64,000 bases of DNA from Thiothrix winogradskyi (GCF_021650935.1 NZ_CP091244.1:1922001-1986000); one strand, 5' to 3'. Counted from the stretch's first letter, positions 20,440 through 28,747 are shown. Notes: generated by a model not told the origin, from the letters alone. Translations and numbers: made by a program.

Positions 20440-22170
20440 TCATGAATCCCCCGTGTTACTGCTAGTTTCCGTTTCCGGCAATGACAGCGCCTTGTTGGGG
20501 GAAGGCAGGTAGCCCAGCCCCAGTACGCCGAGTGCGTCGGGCAGCAACATGCCCTGCACCACACCGCGTTTCTTTTGCCCGCTGACCTGGTAGCGCCAGA
20601 TATTGGTGTTGCCCTGTTTGCGGTGCAGGCCGAGTTTGCTGAAACGTTTCTGCACGTATTCCCAGTTGCCCAAATCGTAGTCCTTGAAGATGGCGGGGCT
20701 GACCAGCAGCAAGCCTTCGCGCACCACATGCAGGCGGGCATCAGCGGTGTTGAGCTTGTGTTTGCCGGTGCGCAGACCGGTGGTGAGCCAGTGCAGGAAG
20801 TGTTGCCCGGCATCGTCGGTGTCTGGTGTGGGGGAGGGTGGCGTTGGTGCTACAGTTTCCGGGTAGGAAGAAACCCCTCCCGGCCTCCCCTTGTCAGGGG
20901 AGGAGTCAAGAGGGACGGCAATGGCATCTTCTTCTTGTCCCTCCCCTGACAAGGGGAGGTTAGGAGGGGTTTCTTCAACCTTCTGCCCAGCCGGGGTGAT
21001 GCTGCCTGCCAGCCGTTCGGGGTAATGGCTGGCATCCGTCCACAGCAGCATAGCCGGAATCTGTAGCAAGGTGAGGCTTTGCACCCAGTCGCTGAGGCGG
21101 ATTTCGGCATTCCAGATGGCTTGCCCGGCAGCAGTGGGGGTGAGGATATTGTGCTGTTGCAGCTCGTCCATCAGCCGGTCATTGCGGGTGGGGATGCCGG
21201 TTTGGCCTTCCTTTTCCAGATGGGTGCGCAATTCGTCCAGTACCCGTTTGCTGACCAGCCACAGGGCTTCGCCGTCGAAGAACCCGGCAGCGCCTTTGCG
21301 GTTGAGGGGCAATTGCTGTTCGTCCAGCAGAAACCGCAAGCCAGTGAGCAAGCGCTGTGACAGGGGTTTGGCTTTGGCGGCGGGGATCTGTTGGGTGTGG
21401 AGGGGGTGTCCGCCGGAGAGGTCAGCGGCGACCGATTGCCTATCCGCCTCCGTGACTATTTGCCCCATGATACCGGCGACTTCATCCTGCCCGGAGAGGT
21501 AGCCCAGCCATGCCTTGAACACGCCGGGGAAATCCTGTTGCAGCCATGACAGTGCCGCCGCTGGGGTCAGTTGGCGTGCCAAGAGTGGCGGTAACAGTTC
21601 GTGGGTGCGGTATTGGCGCTCCCGCACAAACTCGACGCGGTAATAGCCGGACTGTAACGCACCGTGGAGGGGTTGCCAGTAACTGGGTGTCGCTTGCCCA
21701 TCAGCCCCACACAGGCGCAGCTTTTGGTCACTGCATGGCTTGCCCACGTCGTGCAGCAAGGCGGCGCTGGCGATGGCATACGTCCAGGCGTGTTGTTGTT
21801 GGTTTACGTCTTCGGCAGCCGCACCGGGTGGCAGCATTTTGCCCTTGCGGGATTCCAGTGCCAGTTTCATCACTTGCAGGCTGTGGGTGAGCATCCCGCC
21901 TTGGCAGCAATGATGGTGGGCTTCGGAAGCCGGGGTTTGCTGGACGAAGGTGGCGAAGTTGTCGAGTAGGGGTTGGTAGAGATTGTGCCAGTAGTCGTCG
22001 GAAACAGCCGCTAAGGCGCGGATGCGTGCCAGCAGTTTGGCATGGGGTTGCAGGAGTTCAGTGGCGCTCTGCACTGGCCAGACCCCGGCAGGCAATGCCG
22101 GAACCACCGCCAACGGCGGGTTGGCGGCAGGTTTGGAGCGGAAGCGGTTGAGCAGGCTGGCAGGTAGCAT
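20440..22170 (-). CDS. traI: TraI/MobH-family relaxase with inserted palindromic repeat
   Basis: About 576 residues. The N-terminal half matches the MobH (TraI_2) relaxase of SXT-type elements: HHHCCQGGMLTHSLQVMKLAL and ASAALLHDVGKP form the HD-type metal site used to nick the transfer origin. The C-terminal domain (about 470-576, GLRTGKHKLNT to LGLGYLPS) matches the relaxase C-terminal winged-helix family. Between them lies a low-complexity stretch encoded by the inverted repeat at 20867-20976. The gene ends by ATGA overlap with traD. The ATG at 22170 is chosen because an upstream TTG-type extension would add residues unlike the family; no clear ribosome site is visible. Confidence 0.82.
   Translation of the reverse strand: MLPASLLNRFRSKPAANPPLAVVPALPAGVWPVQSATELLQPHAKLLARIRALAAVSDDYWHNLYQPLLDNFATFVQQTPASEAHHHCCQGGMLTHSLQVMKLALESRKGKMLPPGAAAEDVNQQQHAWTYAIASAALLHDVGKPCSDQKLRLCGADGQATPSYWQPLHGALQSGYYRVEFVRERQYRTHELLPPLLARQLTPAAALSWLQQDFPGVFKAWLGYLSGQDEVAGIMGQIVTEADRQSVAADLSGGHPLHTQQIPAAKAKPLSQRLLTGLRFLLDEQQLPLNRKGAAGFFDGEALWLVSKRVLDELRTHLEKEGQTGIPTRNDRLMDELQQHNILTPTAAGQAIWNAEIRLSDWVQSLTLLQIPAMLLWTDASHYPERLAGSITPAGQKVEETPPNLPLSGEGQEEDAIAVPLDSSPDKGRPGGVSSYPETVAPTPPSPTPDTDDAGQHFLHWLTTGLRTGKHKLNTADARLHVVREGLLLVSPAIFKDYDLGNWEYVQKRFSKLGLHRKQGNTNIWRYQVSGQKKRGVVQGMLLPDALGVLGLGYLPSPNKALSLPETETSSNTGDS
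20867..20976. repeat. Imperfect palindromic repeat inside the relaxase gene
   Basis: Two 37-base arms (20867-20903 and 20940-20976) are reverse complements apart from three adjacent positions, separated by 36 bases. The core is a run such as CCTCCCCTTGTCAGGGGAGG in each arm. It is in frame on the coding strand and adds roughly 37 residues (ETPPNLPLSGEG through GRPGGVSS) between the two relaxase domains. It resembles a mobile palindromic unit that tolerates insertion into coding sequence. Confidence 0.85.
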
Positions 22171-22312
22171 CGGTGAATGGCGGCTTGGCAGTTGTTGTTG
22201 TCCGCCAAGGGTGCAAAAGCAGCGGCTGATGGGCAAGTATTGGCGCTACGTCCGCAGTGCTGGGGAGCGCCGAAACTTGCCAAGCAACAGGGTTTATGGT
22301 CAGGATACGGGT

Positions 22313-22549
22313 ATGGAACAGCCTGTCAGCCAATTGTGGAAAAACCCGCTCAAGCGCCGGTATTACCGGGTGCAGGTTGCGCCTGATTTGTTTGGGGAGT
22401 TGTGTCTGGTGCGTTCGTGGGGATCGTTGGATACGGCACGGGGGAATTGCAAGGTGGAGCTGTTGCATGATTGGCGGGAGGCTGAGCGCCGGGTTGCCCG
22501 AATTGCGAAAGAACGGGTACGCAGGGGGTATCGAAAAGTCTGTGAGTAA
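22313..22549 (+). CDS. Small WGR-domain protein
   Basis: 78 residues beginning MEQPVSQLWKNPLKRRYYRV, with the WGR signature RYYRVQVAPDLFGELCLVRSWGSL and a basic C-terminal helix. WGR domains bind nucleic acid in PARPs and in some bacterial proteins; stand-alone short forms are common on mobile elements. The ATG at 22313 has AGGATACGGG just upstream. It is divergent from the relaxase gene and ends the conjugative module side. Its exact role is unknown. Confidence 0.72.
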   Translation: MEQPVSQLWKNPLKRRYYRVQVAPDLFGELCLVRSWGSLDTARGNCKVELLHDWREAERRVARIAKERVRRGYRKVCE

Positions 22550-22697
22550 TATGATCTAGCACCTGGTCAGCAAGGCATACAGCTTTGAAGGTGCGTTCGG
22601 CATTTGCTTTGGCTGTAATCATTGCCACAAGTCTGCGACTCTTTTCCAAGGTTTCCGTCTATATAGGTCTCTATACTGTTACCAAAAGGAGCCAAAC

Positions 22698-23177
22698 ATG
22701 AAACGCTTTCACGTCCATATCGCTGTTGATGACCTTGCCAAGAGTGTTGATTTCTACAGTAAGCTATTCGGGCAGACCCCAAGCGTTGAGCGGGCAGACT
22801 ATGCCAAGTGGATGCTGGATGAGCCACGGGTGAATTTTGCGGTGTCGGCACGAGGCCATGCGGTTGGGGTCAACCATTTTGGTTTTCAGGCCGAAGATGC
22901 GCAAGAATTGCAGGAGTTACGCCAACGGGCAGCCGCCGCAGCGGGAGATTCGGTGCTGGATCAGGGTGACACCACCTGTTGCTACGCCATGGGCAACAAA
23001 CATTGGACAGTCGACCCTTCCGGCCTTGCGTGGGAACATTACCATACCGTGGGTGAAACCCCGGAATTTGGTGTTGAGATGGTCAGCGAGTCCGGGGCGT
23101 GTTGCCTGCCTGTGGTGGCAACATCCGGGGAAGCCTGCTGCGTACCGGGAACCCAGGCAGGAGGCTGCTGCAATTAA
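22698..23177 (+). CDS. arsI: ArsI-type C-As lyase / CadI family glyoxalase-fold protein
   Basis: 159 residues of the vicinal-oxygen-chelate fold. Predicted metal ligands His5, His60 and Glu113 and the vicinal cysteines Cys94-Cys95 (TTCCYA) agree with ArsI, the ferrous dioxygenase that breaks carbon-arsenic bonds of trivalent organoarsenicals; all sit two residues earlier than in described ArsI. The C-terminal tail has further Cys pairs (ACCLP, ACCVP, GCCN), likely thiol metalloid ligands. A strong AAAGGAG site precedes the ATG. The stop overlaps the sigma factor start (TAATG). CadI-like cadmium-induced proteins are the main alternative. Expression signals are unclear; no ars repressor gene is adjacent. 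Confidence 0.82.
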   Translation: MKRFHVHIAVDDLAKSVDFYSKLFGQTPSVERADYAKWMLDEPRVNFAVSARGHAVGVNHFGFQAEDAQELQELRQRAAAAAGDSVLDQGDTTCCYAMGNKHWTVDPSGLAWEHYHTVGETPEFGVEMVSESGACCLPVVATSGEACCVPGTQAGGCCN

Positions 23178-23767
23178 TGGGTAAACCACAACAGGTGGAA
23201 ACGGCACAGGTGCTGGCTCAAGCCTATCAGGAACTGCACGCTAACCTGCACCGCTGGTTGCGCTATAAGGTTGGGGATGAAACCGTGGCTGAAGACTTGT
23301 TACAGGAAGTATTCAGCAAGGCACTGGCTGCTAGCCATCAAAACGGCCTGCCAGCCAATCCGGCTGCGTGGTTGCGTACCATTGCCCGCAATACACTGGT
23401 TGATTTCTATCGGGTAAAACAACCGCTGGTGGAACTGCCCGATGACTTGCCGGAGGCGATGGATGAGGGTGATTCTGCGGCCTTCCAGTTGTCACAGTGC
23501 CTGTTGCCGCTGGCAAAACAATTGCCGGACATTTACCGGGATACCCTGCTGGCAGCCGACTTTGACGGGCGAACCTTGCAATCTCTGGCAGACGAATGGG
23601 GCGTGTCGCTGTCTGCGGTCAAAAGCCGTGTCAGCCGTGGGCGCAGGCTGTTACGGGAACGCTTGCTGGATTGTTGCGCGGTGGAACTGTCCCGTTCCGG
23701 GCAGGTGATGGATTTTCATCAGAAACAGGCTGCTCAGATGCAGCTCTGCCCTGGATCTGTCAAATAA
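23177..23767 (+). CDS. sigZ: SigZ-like ECF RNA polymerase sigma factor
   Basis: 196 residues with sigma region 2 (LHRWLRYKVGDETVAEDLLQEVFSKAL, about 20-50) and region 4 (LQSLADEWGVSLSAVKSRVSRGRRLLRERL, about 130-160). The tail DCCAVELSRSGQVMDF, with a conserved Cys pair, is typical of the SigZ group. The ATG shares one base with the arsI stop, so translation is coupled. No anti-sigma gene is adjacent; the Cys pair could allow direct metalloid or redox sensing, which is inference. It meets the convergent response-regulator gene two bases after its stop. Confidence 0.82.
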   Translation: MGKPQQVETAQVLAQAYQELHANLHRWLRYKVGDETVAEDLLQEVFSKALAASHQNGLPANPAAWLRTIARNTLVDFYRVKQPLVELPDDLPEAMDEGDSAAFQLSQCLLPLAKQLPDIYRDTLLAADFDGRTLQSLADEWGVSLSAVKSRVSRGRRLLRERLLDCCAVELSRSGQVMDFHQKQAAQMQLCPGSVK

Positions 23768-23769
23768 CA

Positions 23770-25128
23770 TCACCCCTCACGGATCGCCAGCCGTTTGATT
23801 TTGTCCCACAACGCCTTGCGACTAATGCCCAACGCTTGCGCGGTGTTGGTCATCTGCCCCTTGTGCGCCTGCAAGGCTTCATTAATGAACTCACGTTCGC
23901 AGCTTTGCAGGTAATGGTTCAAGTCATACGACTCCGGTTCAGGGTGTAACCTAGCAGGATTGCTGGTACTGATGGAGGCTACCGGCAAGGTTTCCCACAA
24001 ATCTTGCGGGCGAATCACTGGGGTAGTGGTCAGGATGCACGCCCGTTCAATCACATGGCGCAATTCACGCACATTGCCGGGCCAGCGGTAGTGTGACAAC
24101 GCCTGCATGGCAGTTTCATCTAGTGCTTTACGTCCGCCCACCAAGGTGCGCGAGAGTTCGGTAACAAAACTCTGTGCTAACCACGGGATGTCTTCGCTGC
24201 GTTCGCGTAACGGCGGAATGCGTATCTGGATAACGTTAATGCGGTAAAACAAGTCTTCGCGGAACGCACCGCGTTCCACTTCCTGACGTAAATCACGGTT
24301 GGTGGCGAAAATAATGCGGGTATCGAAATGCACGGGTTGTGTGCCGCCGACGCGCAAGAATTCGCGCTCCTGTACCACCCGCAGCAGTTTCGCTTGCATT
24401 CCCAGCCCCAACTCGCCAATTTCATCGAGGAATAAGGTGCCGCCATTCGCGGTTTCCAACAAACCTTGTTTACGGCGGTCTGCACCGGTATAAGCGCCTT
24501 TTTCATGCCCGAACAGCTCGCCTTCAAACAGACTTTCCGGTAAGGCAGCACAATTGAGGGCAACAAACGGGGCAGTTTTACCCACTTCCCCCAACAGGTG
24601 GATACGCCGCGCCACGCACTCCTTACCAACACCGGATTCGCCTGTCAGCAACACGGTGCGGGCGTGGCTGGCAATGCGTGGCAGCATTTGTTCCAGTTGG
24701 CGCATGGCGGGGGAAACCCCTAACGGTGGGCAATTCAAACCTTCCGGCGATTGGCTTAGGCACAAGCTATCGACCTTTTCCACCAAGCGGTTTAGATCGA
24801 ACGGTTTGGTGATGTAATCCGAAGCCCCTTCTTTAAGAGCAGCAACAGCATCATTGACCGAACCTCCCCCCGTGATCAAAATGACAGGCGGCAATACCCG
24901 ATTCTGGCTGGCGGGTTGCGCATAGATTTGCCTCAGCAACTCGCGCCCATTCATCCCCGGCAAGCGCAAATCGCTGATGACCAAGCCAACGGGATGTGCT
25001 GCCAAATGCGTGAGTGCAGCTTCGGCTGTTTTTACCCAAGCAGCTTCGTAACCTTCCAACCCAAAGCGGTCAAGCAGGGATTCGCCCATAATCGGGTCAT
25101 CTTCAACAATCAGTAGACTACCTTTCAC
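23770..25128 (-). CDS. NtrC-type sigma-54-dependent response regulator
   Basis: 452 residues. Receiver domain: acidic pair in IVEDDP, phosphoacceptor Asp in VISDLRLPGMNG and Lys in TKPFD. AAA+ domain: Walker A GESGVGKE, the sigma-54 contact loop as GAYTGA, and Walker B GGTLFLDEIGEL. The C-terminus has a Fis-type helix-turn-helix (TNTAQALGISRKALWDKIKRL). The GTG at 25128, preceded by AGGAGAAGGA, is preferred because the sequence upstream does not resemble the family. It lies ten bases after the kinase gene. Its likely targets are the GTTAC-N7-GTAAC palindromes and the sigma-54 promoters upstream of moaA and the molybdoenzyme operon. Confidence 0.93.
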   Translation of the reverse strand: MKGSLLIVEDDPIMGESLLDRFGLEGYEAAWVKTAEAALTHLAAHPVGLVISDLRLPGMNGRELLRQIYAQPASQNRVLPPVILITGGGSVNDAVAALKEGASDYITKPFDLNRLVEKVDSLCLSQSPEGLNCPPLGVSPAMRQLEQMLPRIASHARTVLLTGESGVGKECVARRIHLLGEVGKTAPFVALNCAALPESLFEGELFGHEKGAYTGADRRKQGLLETANGGTLFLDEIGELGLGMQAKLLRVVQEREFLRVGGTQPVHFDTRIIFATNRDLRQEVERGAFREDLFYRINVIQIRIPPLRERSEDIPWLAQSFVTELSRTLVGGRKALDETAMQALSHYRWPGNVRELRHVIERACILTTTPVIRPQDLWETLPVASISTSNPARLHPEPESYDLNHYLQSCEREFINEALQAHKGQMTNTAQALGISRKALWDKIKRLAIREG

Positions 25129-25138
25129 TATCCTTCTC

Positions 25139-26584
25139 CTAATGCGGCAAGGCAACGCTGAAGCACGTGCCTTGTGCGTCACTGGTGACGCTGATGCGCC
25201 CATCCAACTGCTGGACAATCTGATAACTGACCCACAGACCCAGACCATGACCTTCGGTACGGCTGCTGGCAAATGGCTCAAACAAGCGCGTCATGCGTTC
25301 CGCTGGAATGGATTCCCCCTGATTGGCGACTGAAAATGTCAGCAAATACGCATCCATCGCTGCCTGCACCACCACTTTGCCGCCTTCGGGCGTCGCTTGT
25401 AGGGCATTCAATAGCAGGTTGAACAAGACTTGCCGTACCAAGGCGGCGGGCAGTGGCAAGCCGTTATCGGGCAATGCCACCTCCCACGCCAGTTGCACCT
25501 GCTTTTTGCTGATTTCTGCGCCCAACAGGGTACGGACATCTTCAAAGTCGAAGCGCGTCAAGGGCTTGCCTGATGGACGCACATCCACCAGCATGGCGGA
25601 AACCGTATCACGGATTTGCAATAAACCGCGTTCAATCAACGACAAGGTTTTACCTACCTTGGCAGCGTCACCGCCGTGACGGTTGAACGTATCCAGCGCA
25701 TTCAGCATTCCGCCCAAGGGATTATTGATTTCATGCGCCACCCCTGCCGTCAATCTGCCAATCGCCGCCAGTCGCTCATTGAGGATCATTTCCTGTTCCA
25801 GTACGGCTTTTTCCCGCAACGCCTGTAACATCTGCCGGAACGCTTTACTGGCGCGACCGATTTCATCATCCGAGGTTTCCAGATGTAACTCAGCATCACT
25901 GGGCAGGGTTTTGCCGACTTTACCCATATTATCTGCCAGCGCCATTAACGGATGTGCCATGCGCCACCCCCAATACCATGTTACCGGCAACAACACTGCC
26001 AGCAATGCCAAGGTATACAGCACCGCTCCGTTTACCAGACTCACAGCACGGGCGCGTAAACCCGTGCGGGAATACCCCAGTAGCAAATACCCCAGCGTCA
26101 CCCCATCGGCTTGCACGCTGGATACTTGACCCAACACATCTCCGGCTTCATCCAACAAGGTACGTGACGCTGGAATTTGCCGTTCGCCCCGCACCCACGG
26201 CGCAAAACCCTGTAGCTCCGGCAAGGTTTCCGGGTAAGCCAATATCGGGTAACGTGCTGGGTCAGAACTTGCCAGTACCCGAAACTCACGATCAAACAAC
26301 ACAATCGCAAAGGGCAAACGCTGCTTTGCCCGCTCATCCAGATCCAGCAAGGGGGTGCGTAACAATTCATACGCTCGCCACACATCATCCTGCAACATCG
26401 GATTAATCAGGTTCTGCCCCAAGGTTTTACCGAGCAGCACCGCATTTTCCTGCAAGTCACGCTGCAACTCCTGCTGTTCCCGCACCACCAACAACGTAGT
26501 CAGTAAAAACACCGTGACGACCACCAAAACCGTGGCTCGCAGCGGAATTTTGTAGCGGAAACTCAGATCGTTCAGGATCAGCAT
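25139..26584 (-). CDS. Membrane sensor histidine kinase
   Basis: 481 residues. Two membrane segments (about 16-38 and 190-212) flank a periplasmic sensor region, followed by a HAMP linker, the H-box GVAHEINNPLGGM, the N-box NLLLNALQATPEGG and the G-box GHGLGLWVSYQIV. This is the usual layout of kinases that activate NtrC-type regulators. The ATG at 26584 lies just after the stop of the PhnD-like gene with GGAG upstream; a TTG at 26599 is a weaker alternative. Its periplasmic domain probably reads the state of the PhnD-like binding protein encoded just before it. Confidence 0.92.
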   Translation of the reverse strand: MLILNDLSFRYKIPLRATVLVVVTVFLLTTLLVVREQQELQRDLQENAVLLGKTLGQNLINPMLQDDVWRAYELLRTPLLDLDERAKQRLPFAIVLFDREFRVLASSDPARYPILAYPETLPELQGFAPWVRGERQIPASRTLLDEAGDVLGQVSSVQADGVTLGYLLLGYSRTGLRARAVSLVNGAVLYTLALLAVLLPVTWYWGWRMAHPLMALADNMGKVGKTLPSDAELHLETSDDEIGRASKAFRQMLQALREKAVLEQEMILNERLAAIGRLTAGVAHEINNPLGGMLNALDTFNRHGGDAAKVGKTLSLIERGLLQIRDTVSAMLVDVRPSGKPLTRFDFEDVRTLLGAEISKKQVQLAWEVALPDNGLPLPAALVRQVLFNLLLNALQATPEGGKVVVQAAMDAYLLTFSVANQGESIPAERMTRLFEPFASSRTEGHGLGLWVSYQIVQQLDGRISVTSDAQGTCFSVALPH

Positions 26585-26585
26585 G

Positions 26586-27452
26586 TCAACGCTCCACAAT
26601 CATTTCCCCGATGCTGGCAAACAGCTCAGGGTCAGCATGGGTAAAACCATCCAACGCCAGTGTTTTCAGCAGGGCTTTGCCTTCCGGGTCATCGCTCATC
26701 CCCTTCAGGAGTGACTGGAATTCGCTAAACAAACCGGTGTCCACGGTCTGAGCCGCGACGACGGGTGGAAAACCAAACCATGCCGAGCGTTCAAAAATGT
26801 CGGTTTGGCTGGTCAATTGTGGATGCAACTGCGCCAATACGTCCCACACGTAACCATCCACTGAACCCGCGTGAGCCAGTTGCACGGCAACCGCCTCCAC
26901 CACCTTACGGTGTGACCAAGTAAAAAAAGTACGCCCGAAAAAGTGGCGGCTATCCAAACCTGACTGGCGCAATTGGTGCTGTGGGTACAAAAAACCGGAA
27001 TTGGAATCGGGGTCGGAATAGGCAAACACTTTACCCTGCAAATCGCTCAGTTTAGTAATGTCGGCGTGCTGCTGATGGCGGATCAGGTAAGCCTGATACA
27101 GCGGTTTCCCTTGGTAAACGGGTGTGGCAACCAGCTTGAGCCAGTCGCGGTTACGCCAATACGGAAAGCCGCATAACCACGCAAAATCCACCCGCCCATC
27201 TTGCAATAGGCGCAACACTTCGCTGTAGCTGCCTCGTTGGAAAAACTGCACAGGGCGTTGCAGACGCTGTTGCAGGTACGCTTGCCAGCTTTGCAGGAAG
27301 GCGATTTGATCATCCAGAAACACGGGGGTTAAACCAATGCTGACCGGCAGTTTATCTTCAGCCCACGTGGACTTTGCCGCGCAAATCACTGGCACACACG
27401 CCAAGCCTTGCAAGAATTGGCGGCGGCTTCCCGAACCTCCTGCTTGCACCAC
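26586..27452 (-). CDS. PhnD-like periplasmic binding protein, probable co-sensor
   Basis: 288 residues. The N-terminus has a twin-arginine-like SRRQFLQG and a hydrophobic segment ending near AAKSTWA, indicating export. The rest matches PhnD/TtrS-type phosphonate-like binding proteins: GLTPVFL, RVDFAWLCGFPYW, AYSDPDSNSGFLYP and AGSVDGYVWDVL. There is no ABC transporter gene beside it; instead it is followed two bases later by a histidine kinase, so a signalling rather than transport role is inferred, as with TorT or the sensor half of TtrS. The GTG start is preceded by AGGAG. The ligand is unknown; an oxidised sulfur species would fit the target operon. Confidence 0.82.
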   Translation of the reverse strand: MVQAGGSGSRRQFLQGLACVPVICAAKSTWAEDKLPVSIGLTPVFLDDQIAFLQSWQAYLQQRLQRPVQFFQRGSYSEVLRLLQDGRVDFAWLCGFPYWRNRDWLKLVATPVYQGKPLYQAYLIRHQQHADITKLSDLQGKVFAYSDPDSNSGFLYPQHQLRQSGLDSRHFFGRTFFTWSHRKVVEAVAVQLAHAGSVDGYVWDVLAQLHPQLTSQTDIFERSAWFGFPPVVAAQTVDTGLFSEFQSLLKGMSDDPEGKALLKTLALDGFTHADPELFASIGEMIVER

Positions 27453-27474
27453 GCGGTTTTCTCCTATTGGCTAT

Positions 27475-27526
27475 GTTACCGAAGGGTAACGTTCATTATA
27501 GTGGTAACTGTTACCCTACGGTAACG
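27475..27526. promoter_or_regulatory. Two GTTAC-N7-GTAAC palindromes before the sensor operon
   Basis: GTTACCGAAGGGTAACG at 27475-27491 and GTTACCCTACGGTAACG at 27510-27526 lie between the moaA stop and the PhnD-like gene, centres 35 bases apart. A further GGTAAC half-site is at 27503-27508. On the minus strand a TATAAT lies between the two palindromes, so binding could repress or tune this operon. The same motif pair recurs at 28698-28747. The binder is inferred to be the adjacent response regulator. Confidence 0.75.
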
Positions 27527-27533
27527 TCAAATA

Positions 27534-28560
27534 TCAGCCACCCGTGACACTCATGTGTCGGAACAAAATGGGTTGCTCGTGCAAATCAAAATGATGCCCC
27601 TTGGGTTTAATAGTCATTGCCTGCATCAGGGCTTGCTGTAAATGGTCATCGTCGGTTGGATAGCCGCGTAATACCCGGCGCAAATCCACCGAATGCTCTT
27701 GCCCCAGATACAACAACAACCGTCCGGTAGCCGTTACCCTGACACGATTGCAGGTATCGCAAAAATTATGGCTGTGCGGAGAAATGAATCCCACCCGTTG
27801 GTCACTGTCGGGTCGGCGGTAATAACGTGACGGCCCGCTGGTGCGGTCAGTGGCTTCCTGCAAGGCGTAGTGTTGACGTAAAATCCCGCAGGATTTCATC
27901 ACTGGAATAATAGGCTTCGGCGCGATTATGGTCGCCAATCATTCCCAGCGGCATTTCTTCGATGAAACTGATGTCCATCCCGCGCTCGTGAGCGAATGCC
28001 ACTAAATCGTGTACTTCATCGTGGTTACGGTTTTTCAGCACCACCGCGTTCAGTTTGATGCGTTTGAAGCCCTGTTCCAACGCTGCATCAATGCCTGCCA
28101 GCACTTTGTTGAGGTTGCCCAAACGGGTCAATTGCTGGAAACGTTGCGGGTTTAAGGTATCCAGACTGATATTGATGCGCGTGACACCAGCGGCTTTTAG
28201 GTCTTTGGCGTAACGCGCCAGTTGCGTACCATTGGTGGTCAGGGTTAAATCATGAAGACCCGACTCTTCCCCCAACATATTGAAAAGTTGCAGGATATTC
28301 TGTCTGACCAGTGGTTCTCCCCCAGTGATGCGGATTTTATTGACCCCCATGCCGACAAAGGTTTTACCCAACCGCGCCAATTCCTCCAGCGTCAGCAATT
28401 GCGCCCGTGGCACAAAGGTCATGTCTTCTGACATACAGTACACACACCGCAGGTCACAACGGTCTGTGACGGACAGGCGCACGTAGGTAATGCGGCGGTC
28501 AAAGTTATCAACCAAGTGATTATCCGTGGAAGCTGACGCGGCTGAAAAGCTGTTGTGCAT
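27534..28560 (-). pseudogene. moaA: moaA (GTP 3',8-cyclase) with a one-base frameshift
   Basis: The N-terminal part has the radical-SAM motif CDLRCVYC and GGEP-containing ITGGEPLVR; the C-terminal part, in another frame, has the second cluster motif CDTCNRVRVTATGRLL and the C-terminal double glycine. Together they make MoaA, which starts molybdopterin synthesis. The frame breaks at a four-A run on the + strand (27880-27883): with three bases the join reads SSDEILRDLRQHYALQEA, as expected. This is either a real inactivating mutation or a homopolymer sequencing error. It is divergent from the molybdoenzyme operon and has its own candidate sigma-54 promoter. Confidence 0.88.
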
Positions 28561-28608
28561 GGTTCATAGCCTTTTATTGGGTGACGACGGGTTTCAAAGG
28601 CAAGACAG

Positions 28609-28623
28609 GCAACTTCCATACCA
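28609..28623 (-). promoter_or_regulatory. Candidate sigma-54 promoter for moaA
   Basis: On the minus strand the sequence TGGTATGGAAGTTGC fits the sigma-54 pattern TGG-N9-TTGC with GG and GC exactly ten bases apart. It lies about 50 bases before the moaA start, and the operator pair at 28698-28747 lies about 75-140 bases further upstream, a normal distance for an NtrC-type activator. Confidence 0.65.
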
Positions 28624-28697
28624 ATCAAAACAATCATTCTTTTATCAACTACTTAAACTGTCTTGCCCCAACAAATGAACCGCCATGATGGGGTGAG

Positions 28698-28747
28698 GTT
28701 ACGCTAGGGTAACGCTCTTTTGTCCTTGGTGTTACCAGTGGGTAACA
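28698..28747. promoter_or_regulatory. Shared GTTAC-N7-GTAAC operator pair between moaA and the molybdoenzyme operon
   Basis: GTTACGCTAGGGTAACG (28698-28714) and GTTACCAGTGGGTAACA (28731-28747) match the pair at 27475-27526; their centres are 33 bases apart, about three helical turns. They sit in the 344-base intergenic stretch 28561-28904 between two divergent sigma-54 promoter candidates, so one set of enhancer sites could serve both directions. Apart from these sites and the promoters I see no gene in this stretch. Confidence 0.75.

Larger units (their letters stand above)
17136..20443 (-). pseudogene. traD: traD coupling protein gene interrupted near its 3' end by IS5
   Basis: This is the conjugative coupling ATPase of the SXT/TOL TraD group. 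Two N-terminal membrane segments (about 12-60) precede Walker A GTTRVGKT near residue 197 and Walker B IHADEFNELVG near 505. The element at 17266-18535 interrupts it after KGQAF. The missing 41-residue tail starting ALLDGGKLFKLRLPL and ending RGEDV is found in frame beyond the element (17136-17261). Removing the insertion and one copy of the duplicated GAAG gives a clean 677-residue frame. As it stands, translation continues only three residues into the insertion, giving a 639-residue protein with intact ATPase motifs but without its tail. Whether coupling function survives is unknown. Confidence 0.9.
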
